Positions 31,801-43,730 of a stretch of DNA of 64,000 bases are shown here, one piece after another (position 1 is the first letter of the stretch; each line of letters starts with the position of its first letter). The stretch lies in the NCBI GenBank assembly GCA_029298735.1, contig JANSLP010000021.1, forward strand, positions 124,001 through 188,000, written 5' to 3'. Below the pieces are notes generated by a model. That model had not been told where the DNA came from, ran no database searches, and saw only the letters and a list, made by a program, of their open reading frames with translations. A program made the translations under genes and the position numbers. The stretch is from Ophiostoma sp. CBS 140.51 (Eukaryota > Ascomycota > Sordariomycetes > Ophiostomatales > Ophiostomataceae).

Positions 31801-32257
31801 GCGCAACGACCCTGTCCTGACGCGCGAGCTGATCCGTCGCGTGGCTCAGTCGGCCTTTATCATTATGGTCGGTACCATGCTCGTGTACAAGCACGAGATG
31901 CTCGACGGCGCCGTCGTTACGCGCCGCGACACCACCATGACCTTCACCTGCTTTGTCCTCTTTGACATGTTCAACGCCCTGACCTGCCGCTCCGAGTCCA
32001 AGTCGGTGCTCCGCGGCGAGGTCGGCCTGTTCACCAACACGCTCTTCAACTGGGCCGTGTCGCTGAGCTTAGCGGGCCAGCTGCTCGTCATCTACTTCCC
32101 CTGGCTCCAGGAGGTCTTCCAGACGGAGGCTCTGGGCCTGGGCGATCTGTTCAAGCTCGTGATTCTCTGCAGCACCGTGTTCTGGGCGGACGAGGCGCGC
32201 AAGTGGTATCGGTACGGGCGGCACAAGCGGTACGGCATCTCCTACTCACAGGTGTAG
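28888..32257 (+). CDS. pmr1: Golgi Ca2+/Mn2+ P-type ATPase PMR1 (SPCA)
   Basis: Two exons: 28888-31651 and 31719-32257, with a 67-nt intron (GTGAGT donor, GCTAAC branch site) near the 3' end, giving 1,100 residues. The join restores WINIIMDGPPAQSLG. P2A-ATPase motifs in order: LTGEN actuator motif (about residue 277), PEGLP in M4 (about 430), phosphorylation site DKTGTLT with Asp473, MITGDAET, and TGDGVNDAP (about 826-834). Ten membrane helices are expected, ending before WYRYGRHKRYG. The protein loads Ca2+ and Mn2+ into the Golgi for glycosylation and sorting. The N-terminal 65 residues and two Ser/Pro-rich insertions in the actuator region (about residues 178-233 and 289-340) are longer than in yeast Pmr1 as I recall it. 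All catalytic residues are present. Confidence 0.96.
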
Positions 32258-33239
32258 AGCATTGTGTGAGACTGGAGGAGGTGGGAGCTTGTATACAAGT
32301 AAACTAGAAGGCGTCATTTTTGGGGAGCATACGAGGACGTAGAAGACGGGACGTCCAAAAAAACATATTGTAATTACATTCAACGGCACAAAAAAAAGCA
32401 TTTGCTAGGAGTGTGGATGTTTTTCCGTTTCTGGTTTTCTTGTTACCTGTTTTATTTTGTTTAATCTTTTCTTGTCTCTCTTATTTTCTATCCCATGGGT
32501 CATATAAACGAGGGTCATACAAACGTACTATACACACATATCGCACATCGTACTTGCTGCATTGATGTTCTCGAGAACAAATCAAGTGCTAATTCGTTCC
32601 TGCCTCGAGTTGAGCTCCTTGGGTTGTGGCACTTCCTTTACAATCCAATCTACGCGGTTGCACCTTCCACGTAGGAGCAACAAGTACACGCTCTCTGGGA
32701 AGGAGCTATGCTGCATTATTAACCCTTGAAAATATACAAGTAAATACTCCGTAATAGCTCTACTAGGATTCTAGTAGTAGATAGCTTTTGGCTTTATTTT
32801 GTCTTTTGCCATCGTCTGAAGTCGTCCATCTGAAGCTGCTGGAGCTGACTGAGAGCTCAATGTGCTATTCGTCGTGACGTACCGTAGCTCTCCTGCACAT
32901 GCTTTCCACGCAACACTGAGGCTAGCGGTCGTTAGCGCACCACCAGATCACAACCCCTAAAAGGGAAGGAATAGCAGGGCACCACCAAGACAACCACAAC
33001 CATCTCACAGCGCCACGTAATGAAATTCAAGGAGGGGCCAGAATCGACACAACGACGACTTAAACAACCTCACCACCATCTCGACGACCACACCGACGCA
33101 GCACCCACGACGCCAACCACGGGTCAACAAGCTATCGCATCAACCAATTTTACCTTCAATTGAGCTTCACGTCGACCAGAAAGCCCTTGAACACAACGTA
33201 CAGCGCCCAACCCCCCATGGTGGCCGCACGACCCCGACG
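32258..33239. promoter_or_regulatory. PMR1 3' region and COG4 promoter
   Basis: About 1 kb between tandem genes. The left half is T-rich 3' flank; the right 250 nt is a CA/CCACC-rich leader. It contains one copy of the TACGGAGTA element and an 8-codon uORF at 33217-33243 that overlaps the COG4 start (separate entries). Confidence 0.5.
32745..32755 (-). repeat. ATTACGGAGTA element
   Basis: On the minus strand this is identical over 11 nt to the two copies in MOB2 intron 1, and over 13 nt (adding TT) to the copy at 3994. Non-coding context between PMR1 and COG4. Confidence 0.7.
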
Positions 33240-33243
33240 ATGA
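33217..33243 (+). promoter_or_regulatory. 8-codon uORF overlapping the COG4 start (ATGA overlap)
   Basis: ATG at 33217 opens an 8-codon frame (M-V-A-A-R-P-R-R) ending in TGA at 33241-33243. The COG4 ATG is at 33240, so stop and start share the sequence ATGA. The uORF ATG has C at -3 and G at +4; the COG4 ATG has A at -3. A ribosome finishing the uORF would stop exactly on the main start, an arrangement suited to reinitiation or to translational damping. Confidence 0.55.
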
Positions 33244-36086
33244 AGAACACGAGCGACGCCGGCGGCGGCGTTGGCAGCACGAATACTATCAGTGCCAGTG
33301 CCGGCGGCCGGAGTCGTAGCGGCAGCTCGGCGGCACACCAGAGACGCATCAGCGTGTCCAAGCGCAATGGCACCGCGTCCGACTCATTACAATCACAACA
33401 AAACGGCACATCCTCCTCCTCAACACCTCCAACATTAACCTCCTCCCTCGAATCGGCCACGTCGGCTGCCGACGTCCGTGCTGCTCTCAGCAACCTACAC
33501 ATACGGGAAGATGGTTTGCGGCGCAATCTCCAAAGCCTGGTGGCCTCGCACACCGACCTCAACCGCGATCTGATGCGCCTCGACAGTTTGAGAGCGACAC
33601 TCGGCGCCCAAGTCATTGCCACGCGCGGTATCGCGACGACCATGCTGGCAGGCGCAGCCGATACGGCAGGACGCCTGTCGTCGACGGTGCGCAACTTGGA
33701 CTTGGAGAAGGAGCACGTTGAGGCCACGCTGCGTGTCGTAGAGCAGGTGGCCGAGCTCAAAGCCTGCGTGGCGGGCGTGGTTGGATCCATGGGCGCACCG
33801 CAGGACTGGGAAGCGGCAGCGGCATACCTGGCACGGGCAAGCCGTATTCCCGAGAGCATCGTGAAATCTGGATTCGCAAATGCCGTCGTTCCGACAGTCG
33901 AGGTTCCCGACCCGCCGGCTACGACACTCGAAGATGCACGGGAGAGTCTGTGCGGCTTGTTTTTGAGAGAGTTTGAGCGGGCCGCAAAAGAGTCGGACGA
34001 TGCTCGCGTCACACGCTTCTTCAAGCTGTTCCCACTTATTGGGCGAACCGACGTGGGTCTGGACGTCTACGGACGGTACGTGTGCCAGGGCGTGGCCGAG
34101 TCGGCGCGCAATGTCTTTCGAGGCGACGCTCCGCAAGCAGCCGCTGGCACCACCCACCACGACAGCTACTTCTTTGGCAATGCACTGGCCAAGCTATTTA
34201 CGCACATCTCACAGATAGTCGAGGGCCACGGTGCACTGGTCGAGCGGCATTATGGTGGCGGGCAGATGATCAAGGTCATTAGCCGGCTGCAAAAGGAGGC
34301 CGACGTGCAGGGCGGCATCGTCGTGGATACCTGGAGCGACGAGCGCGGTATCGACCGCAAGCTGACCGATGTCAAGAGCTACCCATTCTCGTTCTTGGTG
34401 CAAAGTTTCGGCTCCAAAGGTGGCGCCGGTGGAAGCAGCAACAACAACCCCGGTGGCGACAACTCACGTGTCAACTCACCGGCCCTTGGCGCCAATGGCG
34501 ACAGCGCACGCCGTAGCGAGGACGAGAGCGGTGTCAGTATGGGCGAGATTGACGGCTTGCTTAACGAGATTGTCATTATGCTGAGCCGTTGGTCTCTGTA
34601 CTCGCGCTTCTTGGCCAACAAGTGCCGTGACGATGAGGCCGAGGCCGAGGCCGCGGCGAAGGAGGGAGCTAATAACGGCAAGGACAGCAGAGACGGCAAA
34701 GATGCTGCTGCTGCTGCTACCTCAACGGAAGACCGTCCACTGGTCATCCCCAATGTCCTCACCCAGTCCAACCTCCAGCGCAAGGTCGCCGCCCGCCTCA
34801 TTACGCCCTACAACCTTATGAGCACCTTCTACTTCCGCCGCTCTGTCGAAAAGGCGTTCCAGCTGGAGGAGGTGCCCAGCGATCTGTCACTCAACATCGC
34901 CCATGCCATCGACAACAACCCACCCTACATTATCTCGGCCGTGGACGATGTCATGTATATCGTTAGTTCCGTCATGCAAAAGTGCATGCAAACGCTGCAG
35001 CGCGATGTTGTCGTCGGCGCCATCCCGCCCATCGGCCGCGTCCTTAGCAGTGACTTTATCGGCATGATCCAGCGCAAAATGATCCACGAAGCCTACCCGC
35101 GGTCCACGGGCCAAAACCAGCTCCCGCCCGAGGACCGCGTCATTGCATTTATTGTGCTCATCAACTCGCTCGACATGGCCATGGAGTACCTGGCGCGTAT
35201 CGTGTCCACCCGCATGGGCGTGCCCGTCGATGAAGAGTCGTCTTCTTCTGCCCCTAGCGGTGGTAGAGAGAGCCAGCGCGCCCAGCGTATCCCCAGCCCC
35301 ACCGCCCCGGCCGTCGTTGCCCACCTGCGCGAATCCTTCTCGCCGTTTGACCACGACGTCACATTGGTGACTGCGGCGCTCGCCAACCTGTTTTCCGGGT
35401 TCACAACCAAGGCCGTCGAGCTCCAAAACGAGGGTCTCCAGGTGCTGTTTACTAACTACATCAAACCCCGCCTGCACGCCATCGTCTCGGACACGTTCAG
35501 AGATGCCGACTACACACTGGACGAGCAAGAGCTAGCCGAAGTGGCCGAAATGAACGACGAAGACCTGGACATTGTGCTCGAGAGTGTTAGCCGCCGCTTT
35601 GAGCACGGCTGGGACGGTCTCATGCGACCCTTGGCGCGCATCATGACACCCCGCACGTTTGCACACGCTGCCGACCTCGCCGCACGCTACCTGGCCAAGA
35701 GCCTGGAGCGTAGAGTCTGGTCCATGGGCAGCAGCGGCGGCGGCGGCGATCGGGGCGGAGATCGTGGCGATCGGGAGCGCGGAGAACGGAGAAGAAATCC
35801 TATCTGCGCCTACGGGGCTATCCGCCTCGAGCGCGATGTCAACGGCATCGTCGGTGCCGTCGCCCGTGGCAGCAGCAACTATGGCGCGCGCGAGTTGTTT
35901 GCCAAGACGACCCAGATTCTCATGGTGGCCAACATGGAGGATGACGAGTGGGAGGAGCTTGGCGGGGTTGCGGCCAACGGAGAGGGCGGCGAGGGTATTG
36001 ACGACGAAGATGAAGACGGCATGGTCTGGCTGCTGTCCGAGGACGAGCGCCGGCGGGCACGCGGCATGGTGCTGCGAGTTGTGTAA
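33240..36086 (+). CDS. cog4: conserved oligomeric Golgi complex subunit 4
   Basis: Intron-free frame of 948 residues. After a Ser/Gly-rich start, residues about 75-330 hold the COG4 N-terminal coiled coil and signature: LRRNLQSLVASHTDLNRDL, DLEKEHVEATLRVVEQVAEL, GSMGAPQDWEAAAAYLARAS, RFFKLFPLIGRTDVGLDVYG. The C-terminal helical-rod region includes FYFRRSVEKAFQLEEVPSDL, ALANLFSGFTTKAVELQNEG and GWDGLMRPLARIMTPRTF, ending in LSEDERRRARGMVLRVV. COG4 is in lobe A of the COG tether for retrograde vesicle traffic within the Golgi. COG4 rather than COG6 is supported by the FFKLFPLIGR block. Gly/Asn and acidic low-complexity inserts are present. Upstream translation may be affected by the overlapping uORF. 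Confidence 0.93.
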   Translation: MKNTSDAGGGVGSTNTISASAGGRSRSGSSAAHQRRISVSKRNGTASDSLQSQQNGTSSSSTPPTLTSSLESATSAADVRAALSNLHIREDGLRRNLQSLVASHTDLNRDLMRLDSLRATLGAQVIATRGIATTMLAGAADTAGRLSSTVRNLDLEKEHVEATLRVVEQVAELKACVAGVVGSMGAPQDWEAAAAYLARASRIPESIVKSGFANAVVPTVEVPDPPATTLEDARESLCGLFLREFERAAKESDDARVTRFFKLFPLIGRTDVGLDVYGRYVCQGVAESARNVFRGDAPQAAAGTTHHDSYFFGNALAKLFTHISQIVEGHGALVERHYGGGQMIKVISRLQKEADVQGGIVVDTWSDERGIDRKLTDVKSYPFSFLVQSFGSKGGAGGSSNNNPGGDNSRVNSPALGANGDSARRSEDESGVSMGEIDGLLNEIVIMLSRWSLYSRFLANKCRDDEAEAEAAAKEGANNGKDSRDGKDAAAAATSTEDRPLVIPNVLTQSNLQRKVAARLITPYNLMSTFYFRRSVEKAFQLEEVPSDLSLNIAHAIDNNPPYIISAVDDVMYIVSSVMQKCMQTLQRDVVVGAIPPIGRVLSSDFIGMIQRKMIHEAYPRSTGQNQLPPEDRVIAFIVLINSLDMAMEYLARIVSTRMGVPVDEESSSSAPSGGRESQRAQRIPSPTAPAVVAHLRESFSPFDHDVTLVTAALANLFSGFTTKAVELQNEGLQVLFTNYIKPRLHAIVSDTFRDADYTLDEQELAEVAEMNDEDLDIVLESVSRRFEHGWDGLMRPLARIMTPRTFAHAADLAARYLAKSLERRVWSMGSSGGGGDRGGDRGDRERGERRRNPICAYGAIRLERDVNGIVGAVARGSSNYGARELFAKTTQILMVANMEDDEWEELGGVAANGEGGEGIDDEDEDGMVWLLSEDERRRARGMVLRVV

Positions 36087-38924
36087 GGGAGTACGCTCTC
36101 TCTTTCTCTCAATGTTGATTACAAGGCGTTCTTAAAGTCAAATTATAAGTCTAAAAGTCGCGGCGTCGATAGAGCGACACTGTTTAATGAATACGTTGGT
36201 ACTTGCACATGAATATAATACGAGGATGTGGCCATTGTATGTTACGGATTCCGGCCGTGTGGATACACGGGCCGGGCCAGCCAAGTGTGTTCAAACTCTG
36301 GGACAACGACAACCGGGTGCGGGCGAAGCAAATGCTTTTTTTCTTCTTTTGTTTATCCCGTACTCACAATCACAGCACAACATAAACAGGTGGGAGTCCA
36401 GTCATTATCGTGTATCTAGATTTATACAAATGCGCCTGCAGTGTGAAGACTGCCGTGGTCCCTTGAGGCGTTTAAGGCTTTCATATTTACAATAGAGGAT
36501 CTACATGATATACGGGTTGGTGAAATGGGAAGGGGTCTTTTTTTCCTGCATCCGCATGCTGCTGTGCCTGTCCATGATGCACCCTGAGCGCCAACGGTCG
36601 ATATTTGAAGATACGGAGAGTTTAATGTCGAGCATATCGTGTAAGGAACACAACAGGTGTAGTAAATATAGTCCATTCGCGACCTCACATTCGTATTTTT
36701 CCTCTTGTTCCGCAACCACAAAACCTAAATCAAAGCACTCGTGCACGCGTCGTCGACAGAAGATGCACTGCACAAGCATAGGCATAAGAAGGAACATAAG
36801 AGTGCATATATTGGAGCGCTTGTGAAATGAGAAGGCGTCGAGACGATGCGGCTCGTTGTAAATTTATGTGTCGTGTGCCCCTTACTTATGCAAGTGAAAA
36901 GGGGAGGCTTTAAGGTTCAAGTTTCCTGTCGCAACATTTCACTGTTATGGGCATGGCACGATGTCCAGATAAGGCTTCACCCCTTTTAATTTTCGTGTCT
37001 TTTTCTGTGCAGGATGCGCGTCGTGTTTTTCAGCTCATCCTGCACTCAATTTAAAAAATCCAAGAGCCCACCCACACGCATATACGGTGAAGCGTCTGTC
37101 CTCCAAAATGCAGCAATTACAAGTTGCAGGAGGACGGCGCCTTGATGCCTCTTTTGGGTGGGCGTCGGGGCGCCATGCCGTTTTCTACCATTTCTTTGCA
37201 AATTCAAATTTCAAGACATTCAAGCACTGCCATATCTCTGGCGAACACGTTGTGTGTGGGTTTTGGATTTGATTTTCCATCTGTCTGTCTCTCCTTGCCG
37301 AGCGTGCAAGGTTCACCGTATCTTTTGCGCTGGCAAAGCTGGAAACTGGCAGCTGTAAAAAGATGCAGCTAAAGCAACAAGACGTACGGGTGCGGGTCTT
37401 TTTCTTCACGATCGGCATACGTCAAAAGACTCCATTTCCAACGTCACGTCAACGTCTCGATTTCGGCGTGGGCAGGACACTGGAGCAAGATATGCAAAAG
37501 CTACAGGGGGAGGACGAACTGGAAGATAAAGATACCTAAACGTTTGAGCTCAGTATCATACTACATTGCAAATATAGAAGCTTCACAATAGCTCCTCGAG
37601 GCGAGCTCCCCTAGGAGGTCGCCTATCAACATGACAGCTATCAAGATTTGAGATATCAAAAGAAGCTTCGAGCCGTATCAGATAACAACCCACGTCTAGT
37701 CTGTTTGACATGCGACATGTGTCTCTCCCCAGAGCCGAGCATCCGGAGCAAGCGCAGAAGTTCATTCAGATGAGATAAAAAGCATCTTGAAATACTGACA
37801 TCGTGAAGCTCGGTCGCTCCTTCCACGAAAAGCAGTTGTCCCTATTCCGAGTGATATAAGCCAAGTTCAACGTGAATAAATCCAAGCGTGCCTTCCCGGC
37901 CAGAGCTATATTTTGCGCCGTACAGGGAAGGTGCGCCTGACACAGACACATGTGCAGGTGACGATAGTTTTGCTTCGTATGTTTATGTTCAATCGAGAAT
38001 ACCGTTTCACATATAATCCCATGTACATTTACTCCCATGTCCGTGACATTCGGCCACGACAACAAAACAATAAACGTAAAAATAGCCTCACATGCAAGTC
38101 TTACGAGCCTGTCCTTATCCATGTCAACATGTAGTTTTGAAACAAAGCATACTCATCTGAGTGTCGATATTGCGACAACAGGACGAGCGAAAACAGCGGC
38201 ATGGAATGATTCGAAGAAGATACGACATGTGCCTGTACGAAGTATGAAGTGAAGAAACCAGTCAGGGCCAATTACGACAGTACTGTGTATACCAGGCTGA
38301 CCAGCCCTGTCGTTCCGTGTAGTTATCGCATCGTGGGGTCTATTTTTGTTCTCCATTGTTTTCTTTCTTTGTCTGGGGTCTTGTATTGTTTCACAATAAG
38401 AATCAGCAACCATTATTCAGGTCAGGAGCTGCGACTCGCAAGCAGCTTGTCGTTGCCCAAAAAATACATGCAACAAACAATTTTCACATTTACAATTCGC
38501 AATTGCCAATAGTTGAGGACAATTGGCAAAATCTACATTGTTTTGTTGTACTTCTTTTACAAGGGTTTTTGTGGAGTTGTGCCTTGAGGCTGCAAATTGT
38601 TGGAGACATATTGGTGTACGCTGACTATTACTGGAACTTTTGCAGGTGGTTTGCGTGCTCGCTGAAAAGGCGATATTGCAACGATACTTGAAAAAAGTTG
38701 GCAAGGGCAAAGGCAAGCGAGAAGAGGGATGACTGGTAAAGGGCGAGCGATATTGAAGAGGGGAGAGTCGAGAACACCAGGAACACCGAGAACAATGAGA
38801 TGTTTGATGCGCCTTACGGTGCAACTCCTTTCTGGGGTGGGCTCCCAAAAAAGATCGGCAATTAAGAACAGACAAGTTTGACGGGAAGCGAGACATTACA
38901 AGCCCGGGAGGTATCCTTCTCTTT

Positions 38925-38933
38925 TACGGAGTA
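38925..38933 (+). repeat. TACGGAGTA element
   Basis: Exact 9-nt core in the gene-poor interval, context TTTTACGGAGTACTAG, so it shares TTACGGAGTA with three other copies. Confidence 0.6.
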
Positions 38934-40676
38934 CTAGATTTGTATTCCAGGTATCCAGGGAGTCGGTGCAGATTTCAGTTTCAGGATATCTTGTCGTAGT
39001 GTGGTAGCCAGAAAGGGAACCAGAAAAAACCGGAAAGGTCTGGAAGATCAAGAAGGGACAAAGGAAGAAAAGAATCAGGAATCGACAGGGGCTGTTTGGA
39101 GAGGGATATCTTTGCCCTGGAGTTGCAGGTTTTACAGGTCTGCAGCTTTCAGCCTGCTCGTGCCAAGAAGTCAAAAGCCATGGGGTTGGAAGAGTCTCTT
39201 GGATTGGAGGATTGGAGTATGAGAGTGTCTGAATATGCACGAGCGGGATAAGCAGCCACACAGAGTCACCTTGTGGTGAGATCTGCTGTACATTGATATC
39301 AGTCCTTGTTACAGCAGCATCTCGGAACTGTAATTCAAGCTTGTTCAAGCTTTCATGGGAAGGAGGGAAGGTCCTTTACCGGGCCTTGCCAACAAGCATA
39401 TAAAGTTGGCTGCCTTGTCTGATTGTTTGGTTGTTGGCTGTCTGTTGCTTGATATCAAACCGGCCGGGCATCTGCCAGGCCGCACTGGCCTCCCGATCTG
39501 GCCGTGTGGCCGGCTCTGTTGGCCTCATCTCGTTTCTTGGCCGGCCTTTCTAAGACTTGCTGGTTTTACCTGGTTCTACCCGCCTCCGCGTTGTTTCTTT
39601 CTGTTGTTCTTCCTGTTTGATCGTGCAGCATTCGGAGAGAAGCCTCCAGGTGAAGTTAGTAAGAGTGGCATGACCGAATCGTTAACCGAATCATCAACCC
39701 GACTCCAGACGATCAACGAAAGCCAAGCTTTTTGGAGTGCACTTTTTAATGCGCGTAGTCACGTCCAATATGTACAGTTGACACTGTTGATCTTGCGATT
39801 TACAGGCAAAGTGAGAGAAAAGTACAATCTGATATGGTCCTAACGACGCAAGGGGTAAACATGCTGCCCAGTTTGGAAAAGGGCAAAATGGAAGAAGGGG
39901 AAGAAGGGTGATGTGGCGCAGGGCCGTCGGCAGCTTGAACAAAAAAAAACGAATCGGGGAGCCGCAACTGTAGATTCGTTTCCGATCATTCGAGAAGACT
40001 GAACAGCCAAGTCTTTTTCTTTTTCTTTTTAATTTTTTTTCTTTCCCCCGTAGTTCTCGTACTCGTTTGTTGACTACTCGGTTTCCTTTCCGAGGCTTTT
40101 CCTTTCGTTTTTTCTTTGTTCTCGTCGGGCGTCCCTTGTAAGTCCCATCGTCTTAGCCAGTACTTTTTTTCCTCTTTTTTTAATATTTTTTTTTTCACTT
40201 TTCTACCTCATCGCCCATCTGCAAGCACTTTAACTGAACCCTTGTGTCCACCTCGCCCACCTAGCCCACCTCCACCCAGAGGCGATGACTGACAGCCACC
40301 TTTTTGCTTCTGTCGCTGTGGATCAGAGGCCCACTCGATCGTGGAAGAAAAGAGCAGAACAAGAAAAGAAACAAAAAAGAAAAGACAACGCCACTTTTCC
40401 CGCTCCAAGTACCTGCACGTTTCGTACGTCGTCCACGCAGGCTCAAGCCCTGGCCCCTGGGCCTGTGGCAGCCAGACCCAGGATGCTCCAGCGGCTCCAG
40501 CTCGAGAGAACCAGAAGCCGCAGAAGCACCACCTGGCAAGGGCCCACTGACAACGCCACCTTGCCGCCCACTTACCGGGCCTTTTCTTCTTTGCGGCGTC
40601 TTCTTTTTTTTCTCTCGAGTCTTCTCGTTGTGTTTCTCTTTATGCACAATTGCGTAGACTGTCAAACGAAACATTG

Positions 40677-40685
40677 TACGGAGTA
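40677..40685 (+). repeat. TACGGAGTA element
   Basis: Exact 9-nt core in the gene-poor interval, context ATTGTACGGAGTACAAG, where flanking GTAC and GTAC extend the inverted symmetry. Confidence 0.6.
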
Positions 40686-42398
40686 CAAGTATTCCATACG
40701 CAAGTAAATATATATGGAGACCCATGTGTGTAGAGACAGCGCCACGATCTTTTTTTGTCAGACCAGCTCGGCCAGGTACTTGTAAGAGTACTTTTGTGAG
40801 TTTGTGGCTTCGAGTATTTCTTGAAGAGAGGAATACTTGTATGCCTTCCCTTCTTGGACTCGGCTACCTTGTCTAAGCCTGTCCTTGTTGTACTTGTAGA
40901 TCGATCTATGGGAGCTATCTGTTCTTGGCTGGCAGGCCTGCTGGTTTGCCGGGAAGACGGGAGTCCGTCTATCGCCTCTTCCCTCTTTTGAACCTGCTTT
41001 CGACAGATGTGAGCTGGCTCCCTCCGCGATCTACAGAAGCAAGCCTGCAAGGTCCGTCGTCTTGCCACGCAGACACGCAGCTCCGACTCGCAAGAAGGAA
41101 AGAGCTGCGTGGTTTTTTCAGGGCAGTCGATTCTCCGTCTATCCTTGCTGCATATTGATACCAGCTACCTCTTCCTCCCCTCGTCCCCTCGTCCCCTCCT
41201 TCTTATCGGAAGTCACGGCGGGATGTATCTGGTGTGGAGCCCACTGTAAGCTGCAGATGGTCTCGATGGTGGTGTCTCGGCTTGCGCGTCCAGACGTCTC
41301 TGTCCGTGTGGACTGTGGGTTTTTGGTGGAATCGAGAAATCGACGAAAAAACGAGAAGCCGCAAGTCGGTGGGGGAACAGACTTGGTGGACGAAAAGCTT
41401 GACTGGCGGGCTGGCGGGTCATCGTTCTCCATAGAAAGTGGGCAGAGATCGAGGACGACCAGGATATGACTTGATGGCAGTTGCATTTAATGGGACTTGA
41501 TAGAGTCGACACTGCCTCGACTGTACTCGTACACAATGCCACTCAAACAAGATCCGGCCTATCTACGACATACAGTAGCTGTGGCTGTTGATATGCAGAG
41601 AGATACACAATAATGCAGACTTGATTTTCTGTTTGTAGTACAATGTGGTGCATGGTACATGGTGCATTATACTCTGTGCGAGTCTTTTTTCTGACAATAT
41701 CTGCCAGTCTTTTTTTCTACGATGTCGAGTACGCCAGCCAATTGTGCCATTTGTGCCACTTTCGTACTCCTCGTACTCGTACTTTGTATCCTGAGCTTGT
41801 CACTGGTCCGTCTGGCTGTCTGGCTGCGCCCGAAAAATATCGCGGACAGGTCGATCCAGCCTGGTTTTCTGTCTTTTTCTTTTTTTTATCTTGTTAGTGC
41901 CGGTCCCGACTGCAAGTTCCTGTCTTCGGCCACGCAGTGGGTGGGTGGTTGTCGTGTTAGTGCCGTGCATTGGACAAGAATAGAAACAGGGAGGCGAAAA
42001 AGAAGAGAGTGAAAGAAAAAGAAATCCGGAAAAAAAAAGGTCAATGGGCCAAACTAGCAAAGCTCTCAACAAACAGCTGAATTGTCGGGACTCTTTCTGA
42101 TGCTCAGCACAATGTGAATGCTCTGGAATCAATATCAGTGATCAGTCCCAGGTGGCTCACCACTGAAGCTATCCACCTCATAGCGAACAAACCCCTGCAT
42201 CTTCCCCATAGCATCTCACTGAGAGATCATGGAGCATTTTTGTGCACGTCCCAGCTTGAGGTCCAGTCGAGCGGTATCGTCCGCACTTCCGAGGCATGTG
42301 GGGGATTAAGTCAAAGTGAGGGTAAAGAAAGACGGCTTGGTATCACGGAACAGTTCGTGACAGCAAGACGGCCCAAGTAGCACCTTTATTTGTTCTTT

Positions 42399-42425
42399 TG
42401 TCCTTCCTGTCCTTCCTGTCCTTCC
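42399..42425. repeat. 9-bp tandem repeat x3 (TGTCCTTCC)
   Basis: Three exact head-to-tail copies, followed by a degenerate fourth (GAGCCTTCC). It lies in non-coding DNA; the Pro-Ser-Cys frame across it is a by-product of the repeat. Confidence 0.9.
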
Positions 42426-43703
42426 GAGCCTTCCTTGTCGTCTTCTTGCCCCTCGAGATCGCCCATTTTGCCCATCATGCGCCCGTCGTTTGTCTCACGA
42501 TGCCGACGATCATGTTCCCTGAGTCCCCTTGATGCGATTGATGCGCGACTGCAGTGCTTGAGGTCTCTCCCTTGAAGAATCCGAGAGTCCCGAAAGGTTT
42601 AAACGGTCCCTGTCTTCCAGGTAATCTTTCCTGTCCCAGGGAGAAACAGTGACGTGCATCCAAGACCATCCGTTTGACTTTTTGACATGCTGTCAACGTT
42701 GGCGATCTCGAAAGAGCGTCGACAGCGTCGACAATTCAATTTAAAGAGCCCCCAATATCAAATATGCCCAAGCGTCGACAGTTGCCTTTTTCAACACTCA
42801 CCCCTTGGCAGCGCAGAAAGCCATCCCTCTTTTGGCTCCGTGCCTCGTATTCAAAGGCGGCAATTCAATACCGTCATTCAAATTGAGAAATAACAGGAGC
42901 ACGATGTGCACTGTCAACGCCTCCCCCGCTTCCTCCCCCATAAAATCATCACATTCTCCCAGAGGCAAAAAGACTGCCCCGTGGCAGCCTTGTATGCCGT
43001 TGCATGTTGAGAGGGAAAACTCGTATTGGAGGCAGAAGAGAAGAACTGCATGCCGCTCTTAATTGACCGGAAGCACAGCCGGATGTTGCGCGAGTCTTTC
43101 TCGAGAAAAGGTACTTTTGCACTTTTGTCCTTTTGTACTTTTGTATCCCCGTCTCTTGTTTTGCGTTATCCTCTTTGGGCGTGCATTATTCAGCCTTTTG
43201 TTTTGTGAGCGCGGGCTTCCAACGGTGATTTTGACTCCGGGCGCGAAGCGCAATGGCGCAACGAACATCGACGATGTATCGTGTCTCATTTTCCATTGTT
43301 TATTGTTCACGGCGCCAGTCAGTCACACTCTCTCGATGTTTTGCCAGGGCTACTTCTCCCCGATCTCGATCCGCTCAGACGGGCGGCGGCGCTGCCTGCA
43401 GGGCGGAATTGGATAAAGATGGCGGGACTTGACTGAGGTCGTCAGCCTGAACAGAAAAAAGGCGTTTTCTCTCTTCTCTTTTCTTCGAATGGCTTTCTTT
43501 TTCGAATGGCCCGTCGAAATGTCTGTACAACGGACGGCGGCAATCCTGAAACAGCCACCGCGTGGCAGCACAGGCGGGGCTGCACGATGTAGAGTGGGAG
43601 AGTAAAAAACGGACAGACGGGTTGTCGATAATTGGATATTGACTCGAACTCTGCACTTTCCTCCTCCTATCTCGCATCAGTTGCTATGCAACTCGCAATC
43701 AAG

Positions 43704-43730
43704 AGCTGCTCAAGCTGCTCAAGCTGCTCT
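43704..43730. repeat. 9-bp tandem repeat x3 (AGCTGCTCA)
   Basis: Three head-to-tail copies, the last ending in T instead of A. Each contains AGCTGCT. Confidence 0.85.

Larger units (their letters stand above)
36087..43600. other. 7.5-kb gene-poor interval (left part of a 10.5-kb gap)
   Basis: No frame longer than about 160 codons, and none with a recognised domain. Composition is mixed, near-neutral GC, without obvious RIP-type AT islands, terminal inverted repeats or transposase/reverse-transcriptase motifs. Features seen: two TACGGAGTA elements (38925, 40677), several GTACTTGT and TACTCGTAC words around 40,770-41,790, and a 9-bp triplet repeat at 42399. It may hold non-coding RNA genes, distal regulatory DNA of the DUF2406 gene, or decayed sequence; the sequence alone does not decide. 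Confidence 0.4.

Noticed and set aside
38417..39843. Three adjoining frames of 150-162 codons in the gene-poor interval as possible genes
   Set aside because: They lie on mixed strands, have Ser/Cys/Arg-rich compositions without domains, and show no splice-site pattern linking them.
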